Source: Chloroflexota bacterium (GTDB lineage: Bacteria > Chloroflexota > Limnocylindria > Limnocylindrales > CSP1-4). From it: 48,282 nt of DNA. Made by a program: the position numbers and the translations under genes. Shown piece by piece: positions 23,305-31,726 of this stretch (its first letter is position 1; every line of letters starts with the position of its first letter). The notes under the pieces are model-generated. The model was given only the letters and a program-made list of their open reading frames with translations, did not search any database and had not been told where the DNA came from. Location of the stretch: the NCBI GenBank assembly GCA_003165675.1, contig PMNU01000028.1, positions 21,656 through 69,937 of the forward strand. Direction: 5' to 3'.

Positions 23305-25965
23305 TCACGGTTGCGGTGGGACTTGCAGTCGGGCCCGCAGGTCGGCAACGGATCCGATGCCGGCCTCTTTGAGGATCGCCATCTGGGCGGCCGGGTCCTT
23401 GGTCATCGCCGCACGCATCACTGCGTCGGTCGGCCCGTCGAAGCCGGCACCGTCCTTGATCGCCCGGGCGGCGAACTTCACGCCGCCACTGACGTTGTTG
23501 GCGGAAGCGGCCTTGTCCAGCCCGTCGAGCTGGTGCGCAACCGAAGCGGCCCGCTCGGCGGGGGAGAGCTGGACGGGCGCGTTGAACCGCTGATCCATCG
23601 GCAACGCCTCGGAGCCGGCCGCGCCGCCGACGTGGTCGCCGATGGTTATCGTGCCGTCGCTCGATACGTTGACCGGGTGATAGCCGGACCGACCGCTGGT
23701 GCGCTGCAGGCTGCGCTGGATCCAGGCGTCGGAGTTTGGCGCCGCGCCGGCCGCGTCAGATAGCTGGCCGGGCGCCGGCGTGTAGACGTTCGTGTCGATT
23801 GTCCGGCGGTCGAAGCGGAGATTCGCGCACTCCTCGTTGCGGAGATTCGCGCACTCCTCGTTGAGGATTTGTTCGGCCCGTTCATGCGTGACGTGCTCGA
23901 GACCGAGCTGCGTCCGATCCAAATCGGTCCGTGTGTTGGCGCCGGTCGCCGAGGTTCGGTTGCCCTCGGTCGACTCGGCCGTCATGATCCGGCGGGGCGG
24001 CGGCTCGCCGTTGGCGATGCGAGCGGCGGTCTCCTCTTCGGCGATTCGTTTGCCTGCGGCGTTCATCGCCTGATCCTGCAGCTCTATCTTCCGAGCGGTG
24101 ATCAGGTTGTTCATGTCGGAGCTCATCGCGCCGTCCTGGCGCAGACCGTGCAAACTGCCCGAGCCGCGGTCGGCCCGGATCGCGTCGTCGACCGCGTTCC
24201 GCAGCTCGGGGTTCTGCGCGAGGATCTGCTGGCACTCGCCGAGGTTGGTCGGCGCGGGCTTGCCGCCGAGCACGTCGGCGCCGAGCTGCTCGGCCTTCTG
24301 CGTCGCGAGCGCGGTCGCCTGCCGCTGTGCCGCGGCCTCTGCCGCCACGCCGCTGGTTGAGGCGGCTTCCGCGCCGGCGGCCTCGGCAGCCTCTCCGGCG
24401 GCGAAGCCCGGCGCGGCCGATGGGATGAGTGTGGTGTTTGGCGAGACGCCGGGAACGGGTTCTGCGCCGGCCTCTGTCCCTACCAGCAGTCCGGCGATCT
24501 TCGAGGCCGCGGCCGGCACCGCCCAGAGCCGCTCCTCGGCACTCGCGTTCGGGTCGAAGAACGACTCGACCTCATCCACCGGCAGGATATCTCGCGCCAC
24601 ACCCCAGACCTTGGAGCCCGCCTTCGAGGCGCCGGCACCCAGGAGTTTCGTCGTCGCGCGAACGTCTGCACCGAGGGCGTCGAGGTAGCGACCGTCTCGG
24701 AGCGCTTGCGTGAACTCCTTCCCTTCAGCACCGGTGTTCTGGGTAACGAAATCCTTCGCCATGTCGTCGAGGCCCCTGGCAAACATCCTGGGGTGGGCGA
24801 TCGCGTCCCCGATCTGCATGAGCCCGTGGCCGGCCGAGTAGATGCCGGAGCCTACGCCCCTGACCAGACTCACAGCGCCGTTGCCGACCGCGCTGACCGT
24901 GTCTCCGATTGTCGAAGCGCCGGCGCTGAGTGCGTCCCCCGGGGCTCGGATTTCTTCCGGCAGGCTGTAGTAGGCGTCGAGCAGCGAGGTCTTGGGCCCC
25001 GCCGCGTTGCGTATCTCCTGCCGCAGCGCCGCCCACCTGTCGGGAATGAGATTGCCGTTGGCGTCAAAGGCCTCGGCCAGGGCTCTTGTGACCGCGTCGG
25101 CCAAGGCCTTGTTCTTCGTCACGTTGGCCCGGTTCAAGAGGCGGTTGAGCTCATCGCGGGCCGCCCGCGTCGCCGCGTCGCCGCGTGGCGGCTGGCCGCC
25201 CGAGTCAACCGGTCCGCCAGGCACGACCGGGGCTGTAGTTCCGCCGCCGAGCCCGCCAAACAGGGCTCCGCCCAGGAGTCCGATAAGACCCGGCCCCAGC
25301 ATGCCGATCAGGCCTTGCGTCCCGTTGGCCGGACCTGGCAGTCCACCGACGCCGCCGAGGCCCGGCGTCGTGCCGGTCGAACCACTCTGGCCGCCGAGGA
25401 ATACCAGGAACGTCCCGTCCACCTCAGGGCCGCCGCAGACGCCATCATCGTTGCAGTTCTTCGAACTGACGTCGAAAGACACCGTAGCGTACGGCTCCGG
25501 AGAGGAACCCGGGCTGGGTGCCTCTCCCGGGAGCTGGTCGGCGTCGGGCGAGGGCGCCGGCGGAATCGTGACCTGGAGACTGAAGGGAAAGTTGACCGTT
25601 TGACCCGTAACTCGACCGTTCACTCCCTTGGGTGGCCACGACGCCGACATCGACTCGCCCCCGGTGACGGACAGGCTGGCCGACATCGAGAGATTCGTCA
25701 CACCGCTCTCGTCGATCGTGAACGAGGCACTTCCCGACACGGCGACCGTTGCACCCGTGACCGTGCCCGCTCGATGTGCGGGCGTGTCGCCCGGCCCGGT
25801 AGTCACGCCGGTCACCGTGTAGCTCAGCGTGTGGCCGCCGTACTTGACCGTGTCCGAGACGCTGCCTCCCGCGGAAGCCTGACCCGCGGCCGGGACGGCA
25901 GAGAGGAGCAAGCTGAATAGAACGAGCAACCCGACCGCCAAGCCCCTGCGCCACCGCATCCGCAT
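23305..25965 (-). CDS. Large secreted multidomain protein of unknown function (polymorphic-toxin-like layout)
   Basis: 886 aa. Signal peptide (about 1-30): basic MRMRWRRG, hydrophobic LAVGLLVLFSLLLS, AVPAAGQA cleavage region. A beta-rich Ser/Thr/Gly domain follows (about 30-205, SASFTIDESGVTNLSMSASL), with a Pro-rich spacer and a possible two-Cys loop (NCNDDGVCGGPE). Next a Gly-rich hydrophobic stretch (about 230-260, GMLGPGLIGLLGGALFGGLG), then a helical region (GNGAVSLVRGVGSGIYSAG, IGDAIAHPRMFARGLDDMAK) resembling the central region of polymorphic toxins, an Ala/Glu-rich region, and an unrecognised C-terminal domain (about 570-886). An 8-residue tandem repeat NEECANLR lies there. No nuclease or protease motif identified. 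ATG 26028, coupled to the preceding stop, is an alternative start but its codons look atypical. Confidence 0.75.
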   Translation of the reverse strand: MRMRWRRGLAVGLLVLFSLLLSAVPAAGQASAGGSVSDTVKYGGHTLSYTVTGVTTGPGDTPAHRAGTVTGATVAVSGSASFTIDESGVTNLSMSASLSVTGGESMSASWPPKGVNGRVTGQTVNFPFSLQVTIPPAPSPDADQLPGEAPSPGSSPEPYATVSFDVSSKNCNDDGVCGGPEVDGTFLVFLGGQSGSTGTTPGLGGVGGLPGPANGTQGLIGMLGPGLIGLLGGALFGGLGGGTTAPVVPGGPVDSGGQPPRGDAATRAARDELNRLLNRANVTKNKALADAVTRALAEAFDANGNLIPDRWAALRQEIRNAAGPKTSLLDAYYSLPEEIRAPGDALSAGASTIGDTVSAVGNGAVSLVRGVGSGIYSAGHGLMQIGDAIAHPRMFARGLDDMAKDFVTQNTGAEGKEFTQALRDGRYLDALGADVRATTKLLGAGASKAGSKVWGVARDILPVDEVESFFDPNASAEERLWAVPAAASKIAGLLVGTEAGAEPVPGVSPNTTLIPSAAPGFAAGEAAEAAGAEAASTSGVAAEAAAQRQATALATQKAEQLGADVLGGKPAPTNLGECQQILAQNPELRNAVDDAIRADRGSGSLHGLRQDGAMSSDMNNLITARKIELQDQAMNAAGKRIAEEETAARIANGEPPPRRIMTAESTEGNRTSATGANTRTDLDRTQLGLEHVTHERAEQILNEECANLRNEECANLRFDRRTIDTNVYTPAPGQLSDAAGAAPNSDAWIQRSLQRTSGRSGYHPVNVSSDGTITIGDHVGGAAGSEALPMDQRFNAPVQLSPAERAASVAHQLDGLDKAASANNVSGGVKFAARAIKDGAGFDGPTDAVMRAAMTKDPAAQMAILKEAGIGSVADLRARLQVPPQP
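23815..23862 (-). repeat. Perfect 24-bp tandem duplication inside the secreted-protein gene
   Basis: Bases 23815-23838 and 23839-23862 are identical 24-mers (on the plus strand starting GCGGAGATTCGC and ending CTCCTCGTT). In frame they give two copies of NEECANLR. Exact identity of adjacent units points to a recent slippage or duplication. Confidence 0.95.
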
Positions 25966-26032
25966 GGCGCTATGTCCGGGCTGCCACAGCCGAATGCGAC
26001 TTGATCGATGCAGCCGCCCTCTCCTCATCTCG

Positions 26033-26542
26033 TCACCACTTCCAGTTCGCGGCGGCGAAGGTGCTGAGGATCATCCAGGCTGCCGCGAGGGCCACGGCAA
26101 TGGCGGTCGGCACGAGCATGCTGCGCAGCGTTCCGCCGCCACGGCGGGAGACCTCGACCCCGACGGCGCCACAGGCGGTCATCAGGCCGGCCGAGGAGAA
26201 CGTCTGCGACGCGTTCCAGCCGAGGAGCAGCTCGGCTACGAGGGCCAGGACGGCAAAGGGCAGTAGCAGCAGCAACCCCGTGGATGCCGCTTCGAGGACG
26301 GCCTCTCGCCCGAGACCCGGATGCGCCAGGGTGATCGCCCCGACCAGCAGGTACGTTGCGGCGAAGGCGAAGGCCGCCCCGACGACGAGGCCGGATGCGG
26401 TCGAGAGCGGGCTCGCGCCTATACGCCAGCCCACCAGGCCGCCGAAGGCGGCGAAGGCGAGGACCGGCGCAGCCCAGTGAGGCAGGGCCAGGGGCGTGCC
26501 CTGCACCGGCCTGGTGGGGACTGCGCCCCCGTTAGGTCCCAA
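26033..26542 (-). CDS. YIP1-like integral membrane protein
   Basis: 169 aa, five hydrophobic segments (APVLAFAAFGGLVGWRIG, SGLVVGAAFAFAATYLLVG, GLLLLLPFAVLALVAELLLG, SAGLMTACGAVGV, LVPTAIAVALAAAWMIL). Arrangement and the Gly-Trp-Asn pattern (LLGWNASQTFSSAGL) match the upstream YIP1-like protein (FGWNTALAFGV), so the two are probably paralogues. The start is uncertain: TTG 26542 overlaps the upstream stop by 11 bp; GTG 26506 is the alternative. Bacterial YIP1-domain proteins have no established function; a role in membrane insertion or export of the following secreted protein would be inference. Confidence 0.65.
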   Translation of the reverse strand: MGPNGGAVPTRPVQGTPLALPHWAAPVLAFAAFGGLVGWRIGASPLSTASGLVVGAAFAFAATYLLVGAITLAHPGLGREAVLEAASTGLLLLLPFAVLALVAELLLGWNASQTFSSAGLMTACGAVGVEVSRRGGGTLRSMLVPTAIAVALAAAWMILSTFAAANWKW

Positions 26543-27170
26543 GGTACGCCCAGCCCAGGAGTGTCAGACCACCGAGAATGGTTGCCAGGATCACGCTCGG
26601 CCAGATCTGGCCCCCGAGCATCTCCCGCAGGGTGGCGATCATCGGGCCCAGGGCCCACAGCACACCTGTCACGCCAAAGGCGAGAGCCGTGTTCCAGCCG
26701 AAGGCGACGTTCATGACGATGCCGAAGGCCGCATACACAAGAGCCGGGCAGTAGCCCAGAGCGAAGGCCCGTATCGTGGCTTCCAGAGTGACGGTCGCGC
26801 CCAGGGGCCGCGTGGCGACCCATGCGATCGCGCCCAGGAGCGCGACACCGGCTGTGCCGTACAGAACGCCGAGCAGGCACAACCCAGCGACTCCGGCATT
26901 GCCGGTCATCGCCAGGCGCGGCAGCGTCTGCCCGCCGACGCGCAGCAGATCGAGTCCGGTCTGGAGGAAGAAGAGGCCAAAGGCCGTGCCCGAAACACCC
27001 AGGGCGACCTGGACCGGTATCTGGGAGAGAGCGCCTTTGAGGGCTCCGCCGGGATTGACGAAGATCAACAGCCCGGCCTTGAGCCGTTCGATCGGGGTGC
27101 GCGCCGTGGCATCGCCGACCGAGCCGTCAGCCGGAGAGGTCCCCGAGTCAATTGTGGCGGTACTGGCCAT
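26532..27170 (-). CDS. YIP1-family integral membrane protein
   Basis: 212 aa. ATG 27170 has GGAG five bases away (GGAGTAGGG); an earlier ATG at 27203 lacks a good ribosome site. A polar N terminus of about 35 residues precedes the YIP1-type entry ERLKAGLLIFVNPGGALKGAL. About five transmembrane helices follow (VALGVSGTAFGLFFLQTGL, NAGVAGLCLLGVLYGTAGV, AFALGYCPALVYAAFGIVM, AFGVTGVLWALGPMIA, VILATILGGLTLLGWAYLG). The A-x-G-Y-x-P in the third helix is typical of the family. It is the first gene of the four-gene unit behind its own promoter (27246-27275). Confidence 0.75.
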   Translation of the reverse strand: MASTATIDSGTSPADGSVGDATARTPIERLKAGLLIFVNPGGALKGALSQIPVQVALGVSGTAFGLFFLQTGLDLLRVGGQTLPRLAMTGNAGVAGLCLLGVLYGTAGVALLGAIAWVATRPLGATVTLEATIRAFALGYCPALVYAAFGIVMNVAFGWNTALAFGVTGVLWALGPMIATLREMLGGQIWPSVILATILGGLTLLGWAYLGT

Positions 27171-27245
27171 CCCTACTCCGCGCAGACCGTCGCGAATTGG
27201 CATCTACCCGAAAGCGCAGAGGGACGTTCTGACGCTGCCGCCTGC

Positions 27246-27275
27246 ATCCTAGAGGGTGCGGGAGAGCACCGTCAA
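27246..27275 (-). promoter_or_regulatory. Promoter of the YIP1/secreted-protein operon
   Basis: Read on the minus strand: TTGACG (27270-27275), 18-bp spacer, TAGGAT (27246-27251). The spacer holds the inverted repeat GGTGC-N6-GCACC (27255-27270), placed like an operator. Transcription from about 27239 leaves a leader of about 70 nt before ATG 27170. It separates this unit from the EF-G-like gene, which ends at 27332. Confidence 0.5.
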
Positions 27276-27331
27276 TTTCGCAGCTGAACTACCGCTGAAC
27301 GCTTCCCCAACCGCTTCGAACGACTCGCTGA

Positions 27332-29419
27332 CTACTCCTTGTGGGCCGCTTCGACTTCCTTGCGGTGGGCCTCGATCACCTTCTCGGCGATGTGCTGAGG
27401 CACGTCCTCGTAGCGGTCCAGCTTGGCGCTGAAAGTCCCGCGCCCGCCGGTCAGCGAGCGCAGCTCCGTGGCGTAGCTGAAGAGCTCGGCCTGGGGCACG
27501 CTGGCGGTGATGACCTGCACGCCGTCCTTCGTGTCCATGCCCAGGACCCGGCCGCGCCGCCCGTTGAGGTCGCGGTTGACATCGCCCATGTAGATCTCGG
27601 GGATCCTGATCTCGACCGTCATGATCGGCTCCATCAGAGCCGGCTTGCACTCCAGGACGCCCTGCTTGAGCGCCATGGAGGCCGCGATCTTGAACGAGAG
27701 CTCGTTGGAGTCGACGGCGTGGAACGAGCCGTCGTACAAGGTAGCCTTGAAGTCGCTCAGCGGATAGCCCGCCAGTACGCCCTCGGCGGCAGCCTCGCGC
27801 ACGCCCTTCTCGACACCGGGGAAGAAGTTCTTTGGGACGGTGCCGCCGACGACATGCTCGGCGAACTCGACGCCCCCCCCATGGTTCGGCTCGATCTCGA
27901 TCCAAACGTCTCCGAACATGCCGTGGCCGCCGGTCTGCTTCTTGTAGCGTCCGTGGCTCTGAGTCTTGCCGCGGATCGTCTCCTTGTACGCAACCCTGGG
28001 TGTCTTGGTCACGATCGCGGCGCCGAACTTGCGCTTGAGCCGCTCGCCCAGGACGGCCACGTGAGCGTCGCCCATCGAGAGGAGTATCTGCTCGCCGGTC
28101 TCCGACCGCTCGACCCGCGCCGATGGCTCTTCCTCGAGCATGCGCTGGAGGGCAGTGCCCATCTTGTCCAGGTCGGCCTTTGTCTGAGGCTCGATGGCGA
28201 CCTGAAGCGTCGGGATCGGGAAAGAGAGGGGCGGAAGTCTGTAGGCCTGCTCGCGAGATGACGAGAGACTGTCGCCGGTCGCGGTCACGCTCAGCTTGGC
28301 CACCGCGCCGATCTCGCCGGCATGCAGCTGACCCACCGTCTCCTGGTCCTTGCCGTGAAGCAGCAACAGCTGGCCGATTCGCTCCGGCTCGCCGCGCGTC
28401 GAGTTCCACGCCTGACCCTGACCCTGCAGCGTCCCCGAGAGCACGCGCAGGTAGGTCAGGCGACCGACGAACGGGTCGGCGGTCGTCTTGAAGACGCGGG
28501 CGACGAGCGGACCGTTGGCATCGGGCAGGAGCTTCGCTTCCTTGCCCTTGGCGTCCGTGGCGACGATCTCGCCGAGCTCCGCCGGCGAGGGCAGATAGTG
28601 CACGATCGCGTCGATCAGCGCCCGAACGCCGACATCCTTCGACACGCTGCCGATCAGGACCGGCGCCACCAGGCCGGACCTGATTGCCGTGTGGAGACAG
28701 GCCTCGAGCTCGGCGTCGGTGATCTCCTCGCCCTCGAGGTATTTGGTCATGACGTCGTCATCGGCCTCGGACGCTGCCTCGAGCAGCTGGTCCCGGCGGG
28801 AGGCGACTTCATCGGCCAGATTCGCCGGAACCGCGACCTCGGCCTCCTTGCCTCCCTGTAGCTGGTAGGCCTTGCGGTGGACTAGGTCAACGTAGCCGGT
28901 GAACGACTCTCCGGCCCCGATGGCGACATGCAGCGGCGCGATCTTCTGCCCGAATGAGGCACGGAGGGAGTTCAGGGCATTGCCGGGGTTAGCGTTCTCT
29001 CGATCGCACTTGTTGATGAAGAAGAGCGCCGGGCGGCCGTTGGCGCGAGCCAGCGCCACCGCCGACTCCAGGCCTGCCTCGACGTGCCCCGAAGCGTCCA
29101 TCAGCAGCACTGCCGCGTCCGTGGCGGCGAAGCCCTCGACGACCTCGGCTGCGAAGTCCGCGTAGCCGGGCGTATCGACGATCTGAATCCTCGTCCCTTC
29201 GTGCTCAAGGCTGGCCACGGCGAGCGTCAGCGACTGCTTGCGCTTCTGCTCCTCCGGCTCGTAGTCCAGGCTGGCCGTGCCGTCGTCCACGCGGCCAAGC
29301 CGCGTTATGGCGCCGGCATCGAAAAGGAGGCGCTCGGCCAGCGTCGTCTTGCCGGCCCCGGCATGCGCGGCCAAAACGACGCTGCGAAGGTGGGGCAGGT
29401 CGACACTCTTGGTTGTCAT
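27332..29419 (-). CDS. Elongation factor G-like GTPase (EF-G2/FusA2 type)
   Basis: 695 aa with the five EF-G domains. G1 is AAHAGAGKTTLAERLL (canonical AHVDAGKTT altered), G3 is VDTPGYADF (Tyr86 where translating EF-G has the His essential for GTP hydrolysis), G4 is INKCDR (136-140). Domain II about 300-395; domain IV contains HGRYKKQTGGHGMFGDVWIEI; domain V ends the protein. DTPGY and AGAGKT mark the EF-G-like branch that includes mycobacterial FusA2, reported to lack ribosome-stimulated GTPase activity. It stands alone, not beside rpsL/rpsG/tuf as the main fusA usually does. ATG 29419 has GAGG about 14 bases upstream, a weak ribosome site. A regulatory or ribosome-rescue role is inference. 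Confidence 0.9.
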   Translation of the reverse strand: MTTKSVDLPHLRSVVLAAHAGAGKTTLAERLLFDAGAITRLGRVDDGTASLDYEPEEQKRKQSLTLAVASLEHEGTRIQIVDTPGYADFAAEVVEGFAATDAAVLLMDASGHVEAGLESAVALARANGRPALFFINKCDRENANPGNALNSLRASFGQKIAPLHVAIGAGESFTGYVDLVHRKAYQLQGGKEAEVAVPANLADEVASRRDQLLEAASEADDDVMTKYLEGEEITDAELEACLHTAIRSGLVAPVLIGSVSKDVGVRALIDAIVHYLPSPAELGEIVATDAKGKEAKLLPDANGPLVARVFKTTADPFVGRLTYLRVLSGTLQGQGQAWNSTRGEPERIGQLLLLHGKDQETVGQLHAGEIGAVAKLSVTATGDSLSSSREQAYRLPPLSFPIPTLQVAIEPQTKADLDKMGTALQRMLEEEPSARVERSETGEQILLSMGDAHVAVLGERLKRKFGAAIVTKTPRVAYKETIRGKTQSHGRYKKQTGGHGMFGDVWIEIEPNHGGGVEFAEHVVGGTVPKNFFPGVEKGVREAAAEGVLAGYPLSDFKATLYDGSFHAVDSNELSFKIAASMALKQGVLECKPALMEPIMTVEIRIPEIYMGDVNRDLNGRRGRVLGMDTKDGVQVITASVPQAELFSYATELRSLTGGRGTFSAKLDRYEDVPQHIAEKVIEAHRKEVEAAHKE

Positions 29420-29627
29420 CGGCTCATCGATCCTCTGGTGGCGTCAGATCGCATCGGACAGGCGGCGTGACGAAGGGCGGGCCGCCGCGCGGCCATGATA
29501 GTCCCGCGCGTGGCCGGACGAGCGCGACTCGGACGACCATGAGTCACGGCCTCTTGCCGCCTGCGTTCATGGTGCGAAACGCTCCCCCCGACGTCTCGGG
29601 GCACGGCTCGGGGCCCTTCTCGGGCGG

Positions 29628-29633
29628 TATACT
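29628..29633 (+). promoter_or_regulatory. -10 box of a probable leaderless promoter for yebC-ruvC-ruvA
   Basis: TATACT ends 7 nt before the yebC ATG (29641), so transcription should begin at or within a base of the start codon. No Shine-Dalgarno is present. No clear -35 can be read 16-18 bp upstream. Confidence 0.5.
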
Positions 29634-29640
29634 CCGCGCG

Positions 29641-30387
29641 ATGTCAGGACATTCCAAGTGGTCGCAGATCAAGCGCCAGAAGGGCGCGAACGATGTGAAG
29701 CGCGGAGCCGTCTTCACGAAGATGGGCCGCGAGATAAGCGTCGCCGCACGAGCCGGCGGGGGCGATCAAGACGGCAACTTCCGTCTCCGCCTCGCCGTCG
29801 AACGAGCTCGCGCCATCAACATGCCGCTCGAGACGATCAAGCGCGCCATCGAGAAGGCGACTGGCGGCGGCGAAGGCGAGCAGTTCGAGGAGATTACGTA
29901 CGAGGGCTACGGCCCGGGCGGCGTGGCGATCCTCGTGGAGACGGCCACCGACAACAAGAACCGGACCGCGGCGGAGATACGCTCCATCCTGACCAAGGCC
30001 GGCGGCCAGCTTGCCGCTCCCGGCAGCGTCGCCTGGCAATTCGAGCAGCGCGGCGTCATCGCCCTCGCCCCAGGCGGAGATCAGGAGGAACTGGAGCTGC
30101 TCGCCATCGATGCGGGCGCCGATGACGTGGACTCCTCGGCGGATCAGGTCGAGGTCTACACAAGGCCGACCGACCTGGAGGTCGTGCGCAAGTCTCTCAT
30201 GGCTGCCGGCGTAAAGATCGAATCGGCCGAGCTTTCGATGACGGCGAAGAACACGGTCGAGCTGGATGAATCGAAGGCTCGACAGGCGCTGCGACTGGTC
30301 GACCTCCTCGAGGACCAGGACGACGTCCAGCGGGTGACAGCCAACTTCGAAATCCCCGAGGCGCTGCTGGCCGAGGTCGGCGGGTGA
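29641..30387 (+). CDS. yebC: YebC/PmpR family protein
   Basis: 248 aa, TACO1 family. Members act as transcriptional regulators of neighbouring genes and, in recent work, as factors that relieve ribosome stalling at proline stretches. It begins with the invariant MSGHSKWSQIKRQKGANDVK and contains DNFRLRL-like DGNFRLRLAVERARAINMP, YEGYGPGGVAILVE, TDNKNRTAAEIRSIL and GSVAWQFEQRG. ATG 29641 is fixed by this N terminus; the frame is open further upstream but unrelated. It lies upstream of ruvCAB as in very many bacteria, and its stop overlaps the ruvC GTG (GTGA). Confidence 0.96.
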   Translation: MSGHSKWSQIKRQKGANDVKRGAVFTKMGREISVAARAGGGDQDGNFRLRLAVERARAINMPLETIKRAIEKATGGGEGEQFEEITYEGYGPGGVAILVETATDNKNRTAAEIRSILTKAGGQLAAPGSVAWQFEQRGVIALAPGGDQEELELLAIDAGADDVDSSADQVEVYTRPTDLEVVRKSLMAAGVKIESAELSMTAKNTVELDESKARQALRLVDLLEDQDDVQRVTANFEIPEALLAEVGG

Positions 30388-31022
30388 TCATCCTCGGGAT
30401 CGATCCCGGGACGTCGATGCTCGGGTACGGAGTCATCGAGCGGACGGGCCCACGGCTCCGAGCCATCGACTACGGCGTCATCACCACGCCGGCACGTATG
30501 CCGCTGCCCGAACGGCTCGAGTCGATCTACCTCTCTCTCACCGATTTGATCGAGCTGCACGCTCCCGCGCTCGTGGGCGTGGAGCGACTCTTCTTCTCCA
30601 AGAACGTTCAGACGGCCTTCGCCGTCGGCCAGGCCCGGGGCGTCGTGCTGCTTGCGGCCGCTCTCCACGACCTGGAGATACGCGAGGCCACTCCGAACGA
30701 GGTCAAGGTCGCCACGGCAGGGCACGGTTCCGCATCGAAAGAACAGGTCGGGCGGATGGTGCAGGCCATCCTCGGACTGGCTGAGATGCCGAAACCCGAC
30801 GACGCCGCCGATGCCCTGGCGATTGCGATCTGTGTGGCCAACCGCGAGCGGTCGGTGAACCGCATCCCCACCGGCGCACTCGACAGGTCGGCGCTGAAGC
30901 CGGTGCCGGTCGGCGCCACGCCATACGAGAAAGCTGTCCGCGAGGCTCTGCGCCGGGAACGCCTGGGCCTGGATTCAGCGGGGCACTCGTCCCGCGTGCC
31001 CGAACCCAAGACGGCCTCCTAG
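30384..31022 (+). CDS. ruvC: Crossover junction endodeoxyribonuclease RuvC
   Basis: Holliday-junction resolvase of RNase H fold, 212 aa (typically 160-190; the extra is a C-terminal tail after about residue 165). Catalytic acidic residues: Asp7 in ILGIDPGTSMLGYG, Glu67 in VGVERLFFSKN, Asp140 and Asp143 in KPDDAADALAIAI. QTAFAVGQARGVVLLAA is the usual helix. GTG start overlapping the yebC stop; ruvA follows after 12 bp. Confidence 0.96.
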   Translation: MIILGIDPGTSMLGYGVIERTGPRLRAIDYGVITTPARMPLPERLESIYLSLTDLIELHAPALVGVERLFFSKNVQTAFAVGQARGVVLLAAALHDLEIREATPNEVKVATAGHGSASKEQVGRMVQAILGLAEMPKPDDAADALAIAICVANRERSVNRIPTGALDRSALKPVPVGATPYEKAVREALRRERLGLDSAGHSSRVPEPKTAS

Positions 31023-31034
31023 GGACGCGGGGGC

Positions 31035-31631
31035 GTGATCGCGTCACTCGACGGTACCGTCAGCGCCGTCTTCGCCGACTCCCTCATCCTCGAGGTGGGT
31101 GGCGTGGGCTATCGCGTCTTCTGCGCGCCGGCGTTGCTGTCGACGGCCAAGGTCGGCGAGCGGACGAAGGTGTTCACCCACCACTTAGTGCGCGAAGATC
31201 TCCAGGCGCTGTATGGCTTCCGCACGCCGGAAGAGCTCGGCTTCTTCGGGCTGCTACTCACGGTGACCGGCGTGGGTCCGAAAGTGGCGTTGGGGATCGT
31301 CGGCTCGCGGCCCGTCGGGGATCTGCAGATCGCGATTCTCTCGGACGACATCGCCCTCCTCACCGCGGTGCCGGGAGTGGGCAAGAAGCTGGCGGCCCGC
31401 GTGGTCCTGGAGCTCAAAGAGAAGGTCGCCGCCGCGGGTGTGGCGGCCGGAGCTGGTGCGGGCTTCGGTGGCGCGGCCGGCGAGTCGGAGGTGGTGGCGG
31501 CGCTGCTAGCCCTCGGCTACTCGGCGGGCGAGGCGCGCCAGGCATCGCGAGACGCACTCACCGACCTGACCGTCGGCCCGCGCCTCGAGGAGCGTGTCAA
31601 GGCGGCGCTGCGAACCTTGCTAAAGGGCTAG
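31035..31631 (+). CDS. ruvA: Holliday junction branch migration protein RuvA
   Basis: Junction-binding subunit that loads RuvB rings, 198 aa. OB-fold N-terminal domain (MIASLDGTVSAVFADSLILE), two helix-hairpin-helix motifs (FFGLLLTVTGVGPKVALGI and LTAVPGVGKKLAARVVLEL), a flexible Gly/Ala linker (about 138-152) and the C-terminal RuvB-binding domain (ALLALGYSAGEARQA). GTG start, 12 bp after ruvC. A 95-bp gap with a separate promoter lies between it and ruvB. Confidence 0.95.
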   Translation: MIASLDGTVSAVFADSLILEVGGVGYRVFCAPALLSTAKVGERTKVFTHHLVREDLQALYGFRTPEELGFFGLLLTVTGVGPKVALGIVGSRPVGDLQIAILSDDIALLTAVPGVGKKLAARVVLELKEKVAAAGVAAGAGAGFGGAAGESEVVAALLALGYSAGEARQASRDALTDLTVGPRLEERVKAALRTLLKG

Positions 31632-31691
31632 ATTTGCCTAACGATGTCGGCCGCGCGTACGGAAAGTCGCGCAAGCCGCGTCCGCGACGCC

Positions 31692-31720
31692 TGTAGAACA
31701 CCCGTTCGGTCTGGTATGAT
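31692..31720 (+). promoter_or_regulatory. ruvB promoter with LexA-type SOS box in the spacer
   Basis: TGTAGA (31692-31697, weak -35), 17-bp spacer, TATGAT (31715-31720), then 6 nt to the ruvB ATG at 31727: a leaderless layout. Inside lies GAAC-ACCC-GTTC (31696-31707), the core of the LexA/DinR box of Gram-positive bacteria, positioned to block the polymerase. ruvB is a classical SOS gene, which strengthens the reading. Confidence 0.6.
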
Positions 31721-31726
31721 CCGCCT

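Noticed and set aside
25966-26028. Upstream ATG (26028) as start of the secreted protein
   Set aside because: It would add 21 residues using codons rare in the neighbours (AGG, AGA, TCA, AGT, ATT) before the signal peptide; kept as an alternative only.
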